Assembly: GCA_008973525.1 (NCBI GenBank)
Contig: WACJ01000404.1
Coordinates: 744,001 to 808,000, forward strand
DNA: 64,000 nucleotides
Reading direction: 5' to 3'
Source: Stenopsyche tienmushanensis
Taxonomy: Eukaryota; Arthropoda; Insecta; Trichoptera; Stenopsychidae
Made by a program: the position numbers and the translations under genes. Shown one piece after another: positions 1 through 12,390 of this stretch (the first letter of the stretch is position 1; each line of letters starts with the position of its first letter). Under the pieces are notes generated by a model, which was not told the DNA's origin, made no database searches, and saw nothing but the letters and a program-made list of their open reading frames with translations.

Positions 1-1404
1 ATTAACCCTCGCATTGTTGTAGCTGAAGGGTTTTACGTTTGAGAGAATTATCTTTGTCAGCGAGGATTTCCGGTTCCCGTATGTATGTGCGTGTTTGTTT
101 GTGCAAAGAAGAACCATGATGGATATTCCATATTAATTCCACCACAAACTTTCAAACAAGGGGATTTCAAAGAAAATCAAAACAAATGACACCCTCCTAT
201 GCATACATTTACTTTAAATAAGCAAATTGCGGAATTTTACATTTTTTAGATCATATTTGTATAATATGAAGCTCGTTTATCTTCTGATATACGAGGTATG
301 AGGTGCTTTGTTGAGGCTCTTGGTTGGCGGAAGGAGATACCGTTGCAAGTTTTCTTAAGACATCGCATACACACAAAGGAAGTCTCCAAGAGTGTGGTCT
401 TTGTATGATATATGTCCTTAATTTGTGTTATTAGAGCGCAAGGACACAATAATGTGGTTAACATATATATAATGAGATACCTCTTGCATGAAAAACAATA
501 TTCTAGCTCTTGCATATCACGCGTAAAATATATATTTTGAACAAATCCTTCAATTAAAAAAACTATATTTTGTATCTATGAACTTACGATACATTTACAT
601 GGTCGTACTTACAAATTGCAATAGTTAAGAATTAATTTCTAGATAATATATTCTAGATTCAACAAATCATGTGTTACCGCTTTAAAATGACATTGTCTTA
701 TCAATTATTAGTATTTAAATTTATCTAAAAAGATAGTTATGTATTTGTATTTTCACATTCTGAATTATAAACGTGATCAAAGAACGACTATAGTGGTGAT
801 TGCTATACAAATTATGAACAGAGCAGGTCTTTGTTTTATCATATTCACTCCATATTAATATTTAAGAGAGCTGTTTTTATCTGTATCGTATTCATAAAAG
901 CTTGGCTTTTGTGAATCTAGTAAAATATTAATTTTTTCTGTATTCTGTCATCCGGGAACTTTGGTAAAATTGGTACCAGTTTGTCAAATATTAGAGATAG
1001 TTGCATTATTCCATTTGATCCTTGCAAATTAATGCTTATAAATGGTGAAATATATATTTTACTGATAATAATTAAATAATTTTAATGGTTAATAAGACAG
1101 TATCTTAGCTAATTTTAATATGAATTGAGCAGCGGAATTTTCAATATTCGTATCAAGACTTTTTGCCAATACTCAATTTATTCACCCGAGTATAAAATAT
1201 GGATAGGTTTTGAAGTCTTCAGCTTATTTTTCCTATGGGATCTTATGAAATATTTAATATGGATAAAGTTCTCTCAGTCTTCAAGACGGATTCTTCTTAT
1301 GCAACTGCTTACGTTGCTCATAGCTGATATAGCTCGTCAAGTGAACTTATATTTTGTGTCGATATTAAATATGCCAGACACAGAGTAATATTATGAAAGT
1401 TGTG
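1..1404. other. AT-rich non-coding stretch, nothing recognised
   Basis: Short open frames exist on both strands, but none shows a motif, a biased composition or a convincing splice context. I see no repeat or RNA gene here. Confidence 0.5.
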
Positions 1405-1690
1405 CATTGAGGCTGTAGGGATATTGATAAGCGCCTCATAGCAGGGGCTCCAGGACCCTATCCCCATAGAGCTGGCCCATCTCAGTCGGGGGCCCCAGCT
1501 GTCGGTGAAAGTTTCAAAGCCTCTACAATGTCCTGTCTATGGCCCCCTCGCCACCCCATGAGCTTTTGCGGGTGTACCATAAAAAAGTTCTCAGATGGAC
1601 GAAGAGCGCCGAATCGTGGCCGCCTGATGGACAGCTCACTTCCAATTTGCGAGAAATTTGCAAGTGACGGCTTTAAGCTTTCACTCGTTA
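1405..1690. other. GC-richer island in AT-rich DNA
   Basis: The stretch is visibly richer in G and C than its neighbours, with runs such as GGGGCTCCAGGACCC and GGGGGCCCCAGC. An 83-codon frame runs through it on the plus strand but has no recognisable domain. It could be an exon, a regulatory element or the remnant of a GC-rich repeat. The sequence alone does not decide. Confidence 0.3.
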
Positions 1691-3430
1691 TCGTTGGCGA
1701 TAAACAAAAGAAAATAATTACTCTTTTGCATGAATTTTATTTTATTCCATCAACAAGGGATAAACATGCTTTCAGCTGATACAAACAAAAGATCTAGAGA
1801 GGGGAAAATATCAAGTTGAACCTAAAGTTTTATCGCAATTCTCCCATCTACTTTTCACCTAAAATTAATTACATTTTTAAAAATCCCCTCTCCAACCCCC
1901 AAACTTACACAGCTTAATATAAAATGAAACAATGAATCTCGAAACACAATTATACGTTGATTAAATTTATTAAGAAGTGACGACGGTTTCACCTTAAAAG
2001 GGCATTATCAGACTTATAAGTCGAAATGGTCGACACTTCTTTGAGAGATTTTATATTCCAGACAAACAATCGAATTTATTTAATTTAAAAAAATCAGTTT
2101 AATTTAATTTTATTAAATATTACACTCAAAACTCTTTTTGTGCGATTTCGAAGTTATGCGGTTTTTTAATTTTCTTTTTTTTAAATTTCATAAAGAGTAC
2201 GTATCAAGATATTATAAATAAAATAGGTTACAAATCATCAACACTAACGGAAAATTGTAAAAATATTATAATTTGGTACTGTGTAAATTATATTGCATCT
2301 GTTATCGCTGAATATTCTAGTTTAGAATTTTGATTAAAATGATTTAATTTTTTGCATTTTTCCAATGTTTTGATATTTAAAAATACATTCTCCAAAATAA
2401 TTTCCAAAATTCCAATTACTTACGGAGTTATAGCTATTTTAGTGACTTGGCAACTTGACTGATTTATTTTTAAACTTTTTAAAAAAAATTAAAACTGACA
2501 AAATAAGGCCAAAAAATTACTTGACTGAATTTTGGACAGTCGCCATTTTGTGATTTTTTTTAGTTAGGGACTATAGTGACATCTTTACTAATTATTAATT
2601 ATATTGATGAAAATTATATTCATGTCATAAAATTTTAAAAAGTTTATAGAGATTTTCATATGAAATGTCCGTTTTTAATTTGTATTCAATATTTGATCAT
2701 TTTAAAAGCATATATTAAGACGTAATCAATTTTTTTTAATTGCATATTAAAGTAGGATTTTTTTTTTGTACTTCGATATTTGAATAGATTTTGAATGAAA
2801 TTTTGTTCACAAAAATGAACTACGTAGACGACCGACTGTATGAGTCGACATTGATGACAAAGCGCTACGAATGGAAAATGAATGAAATTCATCGATTTCT
2901 CCACTATATTTTTTTAAGGTTGATTATAAATATACTTATCATACTTTTAGACATACACTAGTACAAATTTATCGGTATATGTTTTTTAAATTTGAAGCGC
3001 TCCCGGATCATTTTACAGAAATAAATGTGAGTCCACCGGTTTTGAGTTGACATGTGAGTCAATATTTTATGGGCTCATATGAATAGTGTCAATCAGGTCG
3101 TATATTGATAGGGTCAATAAAATAGATGGATAGAGTGCGCGACGAGAGGCTGAAAGCAATGTAATCTCTGAAAAAAAACTTCTCTTGACTTTTCAGCCGA
3201 AGGGTTTTAGCAGCAAACAAATTCAGTTATTCAGCAAAGTCGTCCCCAAATACGCTCATCTATCAACTCCCATTTCCATTGGGAGCGCATCCAGCTCTCC
3301 AGCTCGGTCCATTGGGTTAGGTCGGATTATACCTGTGCTGTAGCAATAATGTTATCCGTTTTAACATTGGAATAATCCATTTATTGTCTTCGCATTTGGA
3401 TGACTATGGAAAATTTCATCGGAACCATGC
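1691..3430. other. AT-rich non-coding stretch with one hairpin
   Basis: The sequence is long homopolymer-rich AT DNA without a supported gene. The only structure I noted is the imperfect inverted repeat at 1972-2041, listed separately. Confidence 0.45.
1972..2041. repeat. Imperfect 70-bp inverted repeat (hairpin)
   Basis: The left arm AAGAAGTGACGACGGTTTC reads back on the other strand as AAGAAGTGTCGACCATTTC at the right end, with about three quarters of positions matching over some 24 bp. The loop is short. It could be the core of a small foldback element or a retroelement terminus. No target duplication is obvious. Confidence 0.4.
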
Positions 3431-3432
3431 GT

Positions 3433-4031
3433 ATTAGGTTCTATACAATCGGTTCAAAATTATTTTGCTCCATTTAAAGCTAAAAACGAGCATTTTCGTC
3501 CAATATGAATGCTTAGGAGCATACAGCTATTCGAGCTGAATTGGACCAATTTACTCCCGTTGAAATGATTCATATAATCAAAGGCCTATTTTGATCAAAC
3601 CAAACTATAAGTCGTTGAACTGTACATATTATACAATACGTGCTTTTGCTTTTATACTGTAGTCAAAAACAAATATTCTACGATATTTATATTTTTCTAT
3701 TCTAAGGGCAAATATCAAAATTTTATTAAGATTGACAAAGAGCTGATCGGGCCATTAACGATTAATAAATAATGGTTTTTAGGAAAATAAATCAAGCGAC
3801 GAGGACTTAAAGGATGGCCATAAATCGAGACGATGCTCAAAATTCAATGATGATATGCTGAAATTGCCAATTGAATCAAATACTCGACAAATCATACGCA
3901 TTTCTTACAGAAACATTCATCCCTATAGATTTACAGAACAATTACATTTAAAAAATATCCGCAAAGTGAATAGAATGAATAATTAAGTGCCGGACGAACT
4001 GCCAAGATTTACGCTTTTAAAGAACCTTTGA
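3433..4031 (+). pseudogene. Mariner transposase remnant (N-terminal half)
   Basis: One plus-strand frame from about 3801 to 4029 reads as the second helix-turn-helix region and linker of a mariner transposase. The peptide KFNDDMLKLPIESNTRQ corresponds to the usual GRPS-x-hydrophobic-DDD stretch. It is followed by a region ending in KVNRMNN-stop-VPDEL, the family WVPHEL motif with the tryptophan codon replaced by a stop. Just upstream, in shifted frames, are WFLGK-like residues matching the RWFxxF segment. A TTAGGTTCTATACAATCGG stretch at 3433 looks like a mariner end, but its partner was not found. The catalytic half is absent or beyond recognition. This is an old, inactive copy. Confidence 0.7.
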
Positions 4032-7000
4032 TCTAATGATATGTTTGCTATATCATTCACATAGGGTTATTAAAACCAGATGAAATGATCCATGTTATAG
4101 TTCATAGTCCATAAATGAATTAATTAAATCAGAAACTGATATAAAAATGTTTATTGCCGTAATTTTTCAGCATAATTAAGCATATATAAATGCACAATAG
4201 TTGAATTTTGAGGTTTTACGATACGCTCCAAATTCTCCAAAGATCGAATTATGAATACTATATAAATACTATAATGACCGATGACACAACATGTGTGTGA
4301 CATGATTCGGATGACCATTCACTACCAATTAGTATGTCCGCCATACCATTATTATCCAATTAACAGGCAATGATTTTGTTAAATACGTTGTTAGTTCTTC
4401 AATATCTCGGAAGAAATTCATACTATCTTACAACCCTTATAAAAATAGCGACTCGTACACAAGAAGAGAATGCTCATAAATTCACAGCAGAACAATTTAA
4501 CATTCCAAATTAATTACAATAACTTGGCCACAGCCAAATGTAGTTTAGCTTGTATCATTTTAAACTTACTGTAATTTGCAGAACGCTGCAAGCGGTACAA
4601 TTTACAGTAAAATGTTTATTTACTACCCCTAGTGGATTCAAACGCTGATTCGCTTAGTAGGATTGTGTTAATTTTGTAGCATCCCTCGGTACATATACGC
4701 GTTATCTTTATAAAAGTCGGGGGAAAAAACGGATATAATATTATAACTGTGTATTCGTATATTATATCATTAGATACAATGAAATTAATTTAGCGTTACC
4801 ATATGATCACGGCTCATTTTTATAATTCGATCGATACAATGTAATCACTTAATAATACGGAAAATGAAGTGAATAAATAAATCTAAATATACAAAATGCT
4901 TATATTCATATAATATAGAAGAATTTTGTATAGGAGAGCCCTTCGAATAGCATCATACTTGCGACAGCATTTTACAAATAGGGATTATCGACGATAACCC
5001 ATTAGACCCTTTTTCAAGAAGCGTCGGGATGCATTTCTGATATCAAAAATATTGCCTTAAGTTTTTATATCAATTTTTAGTGAAAATATATTACAATATA
5101 TTAAATAATAGACCAATTTAAAATTGAATCTACAGATTTGAAGTATATTGATCAATTAGTTTCGCTATTCAGCGCTAGATTTCGCTAATAATTTCCACAA
5201 ATATTAAACTAAGCAATACAATTACTTAAAGTTAAGGGTTAAAACCATACTTAAATAAGGGATGTTATTGACATTTTGGGTTTCATATTGTATTTTATGC
5301 TATGCTGATTTTATATTTGCATAGCAAAAAATCGACCCCCGAAGTAAACATTTGCATTCATCCAAAAGCTTCCTCGACAATGAAATATGTATTTAATGTT
5401 TAATACAACCACTTATATTCAGCTTAAGGCTTTAAACGCACAAATTGATATTGCCATTAAAAAAATGTTACTGTTAAAAAATAAGGATAATGCTATTTAT
5501 ACCATTAAGGAGGGTAGACAGTATTAAGAGATTACGCAAATAAAGTTGACAGAGCAACAACGCCGGGTTGACAGGAGAGCGAATTTAAATTTCAAAGAGA
5601 CACATAAAATACAGATATTAAGCGGTTTTTGTACCAATTTATCTCCGCTTTATTGTCAACAAATATTTCGGTGCTCGTTTTTGGTCCAATGGAAAAGAGG
5701 ATCGGTTGAAGCTGTCGCTTAATTTTCTGGCACATTCAGAAAATTGATATTATTCAATATGCACGCACCAATTCATGCACTGTCTGCTGCAGTTATGATT
5801 CATTTTGCAAAATTTCCCAGTGGTTTGCATGAGGGTTGAAATGCCTCCAGGCTGTAGACAGAGTTTCCAGTTCCGATAATTGAAATAAATGTACTAGCGC
5901 TCGTTTTGCTGCATCTGTTGGCTCTGCTCTGTAACAAGACTAATAATTGAGGACGAACTTTCAATGTTGCCTTCAAAGAGCATTTAAATATATTTATTTT
6001 TTGCTCATTTAACAGATTAATCTCATATTAAGTGCTCCCAATAGAGATTATGGAAATAGCCTGATCTAAATCTAAGGCAACGGTCACAAATATTAAATAA
6101 TTATGTAAATCGACCATAATAAGGTGGTGATGGTTTTGTAATAGTTTCCCATTACTTTACACATGTAGCTACAGTTAAAATAATATGATTTTAATGGAAG
6201 AAGATCTACAAGTAAAAAACAAAATTATCTAGTCACTCATAGACGTCTTTGCGCAACTTTATTAAATTCTAAATATTTACTTTATCTGATCTTATGGTTA
6301 CAAATAATTTATGCACTAAAAATTATGCTAAAGCTGTAATTTTTTCTAATATTACATATTCAAAAAAAATTGACGCTGTCAACTGTCTGAGTTTCATTTT
6401 GACATCCATGTTTTGCAACATTTGTTCATTAAACATGTAAACAAGATTGTTTACAATAATTCGTTTTAAAATGTCTATAAATGATATACAGAAGATCAAA
6501 TCAATGATTTTGAACAACATCCTTTAAAATTTTCTTAACAATAACACAATGACATCAATAATTTATTGGAATACATAATAGTGATAAATGCAAAGCAGCA
6601 ATGATGCATCCTTGGCAATTTGCAATGCAAAAGCCAATAGTGCCGAGTGAAGAGCTCATTTTCAGGAGTTCAGCACATCGAATACTAAACTTAATGACCC
6701 AATCTAATAGAAACCTAGTAACAAATTGATTACTCGGCTAAACCGGTTAGGGAAACATAATGAAAACAAATTTCCTACTGTCGACACATTGTAAATACTC
6801 CGTTAAAATCGGAATTATTTGCGCACACAATAATTAATTTTTGCCCAAAATTAATTTCGCTCAGTATCAATTTCTTGCTTTGCGTATTCAAACATAAAAA
6901 TGTAATTAAGGCGGCTCCTCCAGATATCTGTATCTGATCTAATTAATTCGGGATTTAATTAGCTCACATCATTGTACCGATGCCTAATTAAGCTCTTATC

Positions 7001-7395
7001 GGATTCCTTTAATGTTCTTACGCTATCGAATTCTTTTCCAAGTACAATACGGGGGTTTTAATATAAATTTTCTTAAATATAAATAATATTCCACGCCACT
7101 TACATGAAAGCTGCTAATTTGTAAAAGGCTGGTTTATTATATATTACTGAATTATGTGTGGAATGAAAAACAAATTATAAATTTATCAGATCAATATTTA
7201 TCATTTTTGTTTCCGTAGGAACACTCGATGGGACTTGAAATTATCATGGATACAGCATCTTCATCTATTAATTCCTGAAGTATATTTGTTCAAATATCTC
7301 TGATTGTTTCTTTATGCTTTTGATATATGGCTAAGATTATTTGCTACAAGATCGCAAATTGATTATTTTTTGAAAATCAAACTGAAATTATTAAC
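4032..7395. other. AT-rich non-coding stretch, nothing recognised
   Basis: No frame with a family motif, no terminal inverted repeats and no RNA gene were found. The part at 5560-5960 is a little less AT-rich but shows no coding signal. Confidence 0.45.
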
Positions 7396-7399
7396 AAAA

Positions 7400-7575
7400 A
7401 TCAATCACTTAAAAAAGGCCCACACGTGGTTTTATATTTTTCCAAATTTAAATCAAGATGATAAATCAAAAATATTAGTATTTCGGATCTTACTATATTT
7501 TTAACATCTGGATTTGAACCCAAACTTTTTAGTAGTATTCAAGAAACGAATCCACTATACCAACACATAGGTCCA
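7400..7575 (-). repeat. tRNA-derived SINE, copy 1
   Basis: Read on the minus strand, a perfect RNA polymerase III A box (TGGTATAGTGG, at 7552-7562) is followed about 30 nt later by a B box with one mismatch (GGTTCAAATCC, 7510-7520). This is the internal promoter of a tRNA. The body continues past the tRNA part with a tail shared with the copy near 23.3-23.46 kb (TTTTTGATTTATCATCTTGA here against TTTTTGATTGATCGTCTCGA there). That makes it a SINE family and not a lone tRNA gene. The anticodon arm does not fold into a proper tRNA. The exact 3' end is unclear. Confidence 0.55.
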
Positions 7576-8618
7576 ATTATACAATTAAGTATACAATTTT
7601 AAAGTTCTAAATATCAAATTTAAAAAAATAATGGGTTTTCAATTAAGTTATTGTATTGATTTCATGATTTTATTTTTTAATAGTCAAAAATATTACGATA
7701 AACTATTCTTTAAACTATCAATCAAAAAGAGTTTAAATTCATTTGGTCGAGATAAAATTGAAGCAACTTTTTGTCCCAGTATTTATTTTTTATGAGCTAT
7801 GAGTGTTGAAATGTATGAGGGGATATTCAGTCTCTCCATCAATATCTTTCTTAAATCCTGCTTTCTCTTCGAGGATATATTCCTTAATGTATCAGTGTTC
7901 AATCGTTATTATTTCATATACAGACTTGTTTTTGCGACAAAGGACCCTCCGTTTCAAAGAAACCACTCGAGATAGCTGTAAGACACGGGAGTGGAAAAAA
8001 TCAAAGGAAGAAACACCCCATCTTCCCGACAATCGTCGCATATTTTCACCGAAGCAAGCCAAAGAAATGAATCGCTTCCCATCGATGCTTGTCTTTGACA
8101 TTTTCCCGTAAATATTCCAGGGGGACGCTGGCACCGAATAGCACGGAGAAAATTAAAGAAAAGCCCTCCCTTGGCATTGCGAAACTAACGCGAACGATAA
8201 CCGTGGACCTAATTAGAATAATTTTTCCCCCTCGCTCAGGTATTCCGCCACCCTGGATACGAAGAAATTCCTCAAAGCGTGGCGCACATTTGTCACCGAC
8301 ATTGTCGACCAAAATATTTTCCCTGTTTGACATATAATATAATTACTCCCGTTTCATTCGCGCGATGGCAAAGCAACGTACTTTTGTCGGACGGGATAAA
8401 ATTTTGAAAGCGGCCCTGGAATTAAATCCATTTTGTGTCTGTCATCGGATGCGTACTCACACCGAATGAGAAACGAGATTAATGTGACGGTAATAATGTT
8501 ACGTTTCGCAGGAGCGTAATAAATTTATAAATATACGTGCCCTTCATTATAAGCCTTATTTTCGATGGCGATTGTATAATTTTAATAGACGCAACCGCCA
8601 TGGAAGTGGCTTTCGTTT
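7576..8618. other. Unique sequence with GC-richer island (about 7930-8470)
   Basis: From about 7930 to 8470 the base composition rises toward balance, and CpG dinucleotides are frequent (CGCGCGATGG, CGAACGATAACCGTGG). Overlapping open frames occur on both strands, as expected by chance from such composition. None has a recognisable domain. A regulatory or conserved non-coding block is as likely as an exon. Confidence 0.35.
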
Positions 8619-8823
8619 GAATTAGATTAAATAAGCTCATCCAGCACAAAAGTGATTTTGATGTGACCATCGAGGCCGTGAATGTCAATGGGACTTTCCA
8701 AGAGGTTGAGGTTGAGGTCAATGCTGAAAAGCATACAAAGCTTTCTATACACCGCCGAGAGCTTTCGCTATGGCTTAAATCACGCAACGTGTTGAGCTTA
8801 TTACTCAAGGTCCTTCATTTCTA
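8619..8823 (+). other. Possible exon or coding relic, unidentified
   Basis: A plus-strand frame is open for about 66 codons from after a stop at 8616 to a stop near 8821, without a clear start codon. The peptide includes SDFDVTIEAVNVNGTF and then a run of alternating Val/Glu (EVEVEVNAEKHTKLS), a composition more like protein than random AT-rich DNA. An AG precedes CTCATCCAGC at about 8633. A 109-codon frame lies antisense to it but looks less protein-like. No family was recognised. It could also be chance. Confidence 0.2.
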
Positions 8824-9504
8824 AATATGGAACCGACACACAATATAATATTAGCTTAAAAATTGAAAGTCATTTTGAAGGCATTCATTAAGAAAAATAT
8901 AATTTCCAATTTATACATTGGTACTATCATGAGACAAACGAATTAGTTTAATAAACTAAGAATAGTATTTAAGATATGATATACCATTAAAAGCTTTTCC
9001 TGTTTTATTTTTTTGAGGTTTTTGCAGTCCCTTCTATGAAATTTTGACATAGTATATATGCTTTTAAAAATCTGGATACCAACTACAATCCCAATAGACT
9101 TAAACCCAAAATAATTGAGCTAAAAGTCCAACTTATGAATCATGGAATACTTGGAGTTATTATAATATTGCAAGTAAACAAAACGGTAGTCTACCGGGAT
9201 AATTTATTGCTTGTGGAATATTAAATAAATTAATACAAGGCTGAAACTATTTTGTAAGCTTATATTAATAAATATTATATATACTTTAATATTGCAATGT
9301 TTTTAAAATTACAATACTTCAATCAAGTTTCCGCAAGACAACTTTGGCCACGTCTATCAAATTCCTAGTCACTTTAAATCGAAAGTAGATGACGTCTATT
9401 TAACAATAATTGACGTAAGCTATTTGTAAACCAAAAAGCAGCTTTGTAGATTTTAATTTAATGTCGCTATATACAATTATTCAGATTTCGAAAAATGTTA
9501 TTAA

Positions 9505-10308
9505 CCTTTTGCGGTCATTTGACTACTCTCAGCCACCAAAGCTTTACACCATACAAATCTTAATTCTATTCATTCATGTATCAGTTTATAACTTCTCTGA
9601 ACGCTCTTAAGTGTCTAAGTGACCTTATCATGAACGAAAACATTGCTCCGACATATCAGAGATAACGAAACTCAATATTAAAAAAATGCGATACTTCGCA
9701 GAATTTCGAATAAAGCTTTGCAAAATACATATGTTTAACTGTAATTAGGCATTGTCGCTTGTTAAGATATTCCAAAATAATACTTCAAAATGGCAAAAAG
9801 AAAGTCACCGAAAGAAGTGCAGTCGAAAACCAGGACTGCATATTGGAGACTGCTTTCAAAGACACCACACACTTATGTAGTCTGCAGACCCTTTTTTGAG
9901 CAAAATTTATTTCGCGGACCCCCTCAATTTTTTTTTGGCAGACCCTATCCCAATCCTTCTGACTCAATTTTTCAAAAAAACAAATTTTTCTTGGTCAAAT
10001 ATTAGTCAAAATAGATATTTTTAGAATATTTTCTGTAAATAATTCCACGAAAATATCTTGTTCAAGGATAAATAAATGGTTTTTTTTATATTTTCGCGGA
10101 TCCCCGGTAATGACTTTGCGAACCCCCAGGGACCCGCGGACCCCAGTTTAAGAGCCGCTGGTCTAAACATACATCTAATGTCAATAAAGAATTGATAAAT
10201 CTTATTTATTCTTCAAAATCTTGCATGTTATGTATCAGTGTTCTATCAATGGAAATTAATTCCGACCATTACGACACCCATCTCCAAATTTAATACGTCC
10301 GCAAAGGG
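9505..10308. mobile_element. piggyBac-like non-autonomous element (TTAA target)
   Basis: The ends are inverted repeats: CCTTTTGCGG at 9505-9514 and CCGCAAAGGG at 10299-10308. They are flanked by TTAA at 9501-9504 and 10309-10312. The related repeat copy at 12.4-12.8 kb has a single TTAA at the matching place: GTTATTAA-TGTTCGCAACGTT when the element is removed, against GTTATTAA-AGTCCGCAGCGTT there. This shows directly where the insertion happened and that TTAA was duplicated. No transposase was found inside, so it is a non-autonomous passenger. TTAA duplication fits piggyBac or Kolobok. The CCYTTTGCGG end is more like piggyBac-type ends, by my recollection. Confidence 0.8.
9831..10160. mobile_element. 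Probable nested hAT-type non-autonomous element
   Basis: The right boundary, read on the minus strand from 10160, is CAGCGGCTCTTAAACTGGGG and continues with tracts of GGACCC and GGGGTTCGC. This is the typical end of a large group of non-autonomous hAT elements. Similar GCGGACCCCC blocks occur inside at 9910-9930. The proposed left end CAGGACTGCATATTGG at 9831 is a weak match. The possible 8-bp target copies (TCGAAAAC before, GTCTAAAC after) agree only in part, so the left boundary is uncertain. Confidence 0.5.
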
Positions 10309-10426
10309 TTAATGTTCGCAACGTTCAAATCTTAATAGACTGTAACTTTTCTGATTTACATTGTATAAATACTGCCTAAACCAAAAATTATCCTTTGTCG
10401 AAACGGATACAATACTTTGGTTGCTG

Positions 10427-12390
10427 TAATAATATAAAAATGGTCATCAAGTCAGAAAGTTACAGTTAAACAGTTAAATTTATGAAGAATGCTGTTAAAT
10501 TTGACTTGAATGAATGATCTTGTACCCAATACCTTACCATATAGAGAAGGTACCCGGATAGAGAGAAGTATTTCGTTCAAATTCATCTACGGTTCAATTT
10601 CAGCTGTAATTCGCATTTAAATTCAACACTTTAGGGCTATATATAGTAGAAAATGTATAATTCTATAGAATTATGTATTGTTTATTTTGTTTGGGGAAAA
10701 TTTCTATAATTAGGTGGCTTAGTTAACTAAGTATTCTAGAGAATTTACTCCTGTAAAACGTCCATTTTATTCAACGACATTGAATATAAATATAAATGAA
10801 TTTCAAGCAATTACCATATTACCATTTCCATATCAAAAGGACACGTAGTAGGAATCCTTTTACTGGAATGCCGGAGAACAGCTGTCAGCAATGCGACAGC
10901 TCAGCGACGCTTCTTCCGGAAACTACCTTCACTGTGGAACTAAACAATTACAGTCGTGGTAAATCTGCGGTACAGTAACTACTCTGGTTATTAATGCTCT
11001 CATGTTTTGTTTACAGTAGCGTGAAACTGTCGCGGAACTCCTTTAGATAAAATTTCAAATCCCAGTTAAGCTCCGTCGCAGCATCCTCCGAACGAAATTA
11101 TTTTCAATACGTATGTTATTCAGCGGTCTCAGACAAAGTTGCCCAAGAAAATTAGATGATTTATACGTACCCTTGTCTCGTAGTCTTTGAGCTAGCAGAC
11201 TTTACAAGCGGCGAACAATTCTATGCTCATTTAATGAATGAGACATAAAACGAGTGAAAGTTTAAATACTGCCAGAAGATCATTTGGAATAATTTAAATT
11301 GCGTCGTACACAACGCAAAACAAGCCCTTTGTAACGTTGCGATATAGCGCAAAGCATCGCATGACAGCGAACGAAAATAATCCACTAAAGCGGAGCCACT
11401 TGCTATGATTAATTAGTCGTCTATGCAATTTTCACGGATGTTTGTTCTAGTTAGCAGATGACCAGTAAATTTGATTTATGAGCCACATTTACCAGACAGT
11501 TACTAATTTAAGGGCAACTTATGGCATGACAAAATCAAGGGGTGTGGATGACACCTGCTAAGCCACACGTCATATGCTACATTCATTCTAAGAATATCCG
11601 CTTTATCCTTATAAGCATAAAATCGCAATTTGATCCATTAATTTAATAATATATGAATAATTATTCTCAAAATGCTTAATTCGTTATGAAATTTTTGAAA
11701 TCTCTATAGGTGACTATTCAAGGAAAGAAATTTTTGATGTTTCCCATTTGGTTTCCACATGTGGTGAAATAATGATTGGATAATATGAAGACTGGAGAGA
11801 GTCTCTGGAAAGAGTTATTATTTCCAATTAATATAAATATATGTTTGATTCAGAATTGAAACATATTATACACGGAATGCACCAAGCTAAATGTTACCAG
11901 CTTCAATTTATTGCAGCTGTAAAAGCATTGATAGCAGCGAACTCATGTTTAATTAAATATAAGCTGATTACATTTCCAGAAATATTCGCATTGCAATTCA
12001 GACTAAATAGCGCAATTGCTTTATATTTCACCAGCAATCCCAACCGGCTTTCATTCGCGAACCCAAACAAATTGTCTTTATGTCATACCATTGAATATTT
12101 CAATGATACTGGCAGCATTGCAAAGCGCAATAACGGCGACCAAAAACAAACAGCGGATTCATAAAAAGTCATCCAAGATCTAAAAATTGCACAATATCAT
12201 GGACAAGCCACACGCAGAGTGAGCTGCATACAGTAATAATTAGAATGCGAGGACATGCTTGGGTCGTGATTTTGGTGCCAGCGATCTTTATAGGATATGC
12301 TTATACTTTTAGATATTAGCACGTGAGGCGGCAATGTTTTTCGTGTAATTATTCCTACAAAGATGATTATTTCTCATTTTGTTGCTTTTA
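10427..12390. other. Unique stretch, no supported gene
   Basis: A small plus-strand frame at 10796-10978 ends at a GTAAAT that could serve as a splice donor and encodes a cysteine-containing stretch (ENSCQQCDSSATLLPE). I could not support it further. The part 10990-11400 is moderately GC-richer. The rest is AT-rich without motif or repeat. Confidence 0.4.

Larger units (their letters stand above)
9163..10426 (+). repeat. Dispersed repeat, copy 1 (interrupted)
   Basis: The stretch starts with ATTGCAAGTAAACAAAACGG and is the diverged twin of 12391-12756. Matching blocks include GTAGATTTTAATTTAAT, TACAATTATTCA and, beyond the insertion, TTTACATTGTATAAATACTG against TTTACATTGCATAAACACTG. The copy is split at 9501-10312 by an 804-bp TTAA-flanked element. 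Repeat class unknown; no coding capacity was recognised. Confidence 0.75.

Noticed and set aside
7510..7562. Functional tRNA gene on the minus strand
   Set aside because: The polymerase III boxes are good, but the anticodon arm and acceptor stem do not pair, and a related copy at 23.4 kb shares non-tRNA sequence, so it is a SINE.
7803..8337. Four overlapping frames on both strands
   Set aside because: Simultaneous openness on both strands in a balanced-composition block points to base composition. No domain or splice pattern supports any of them.
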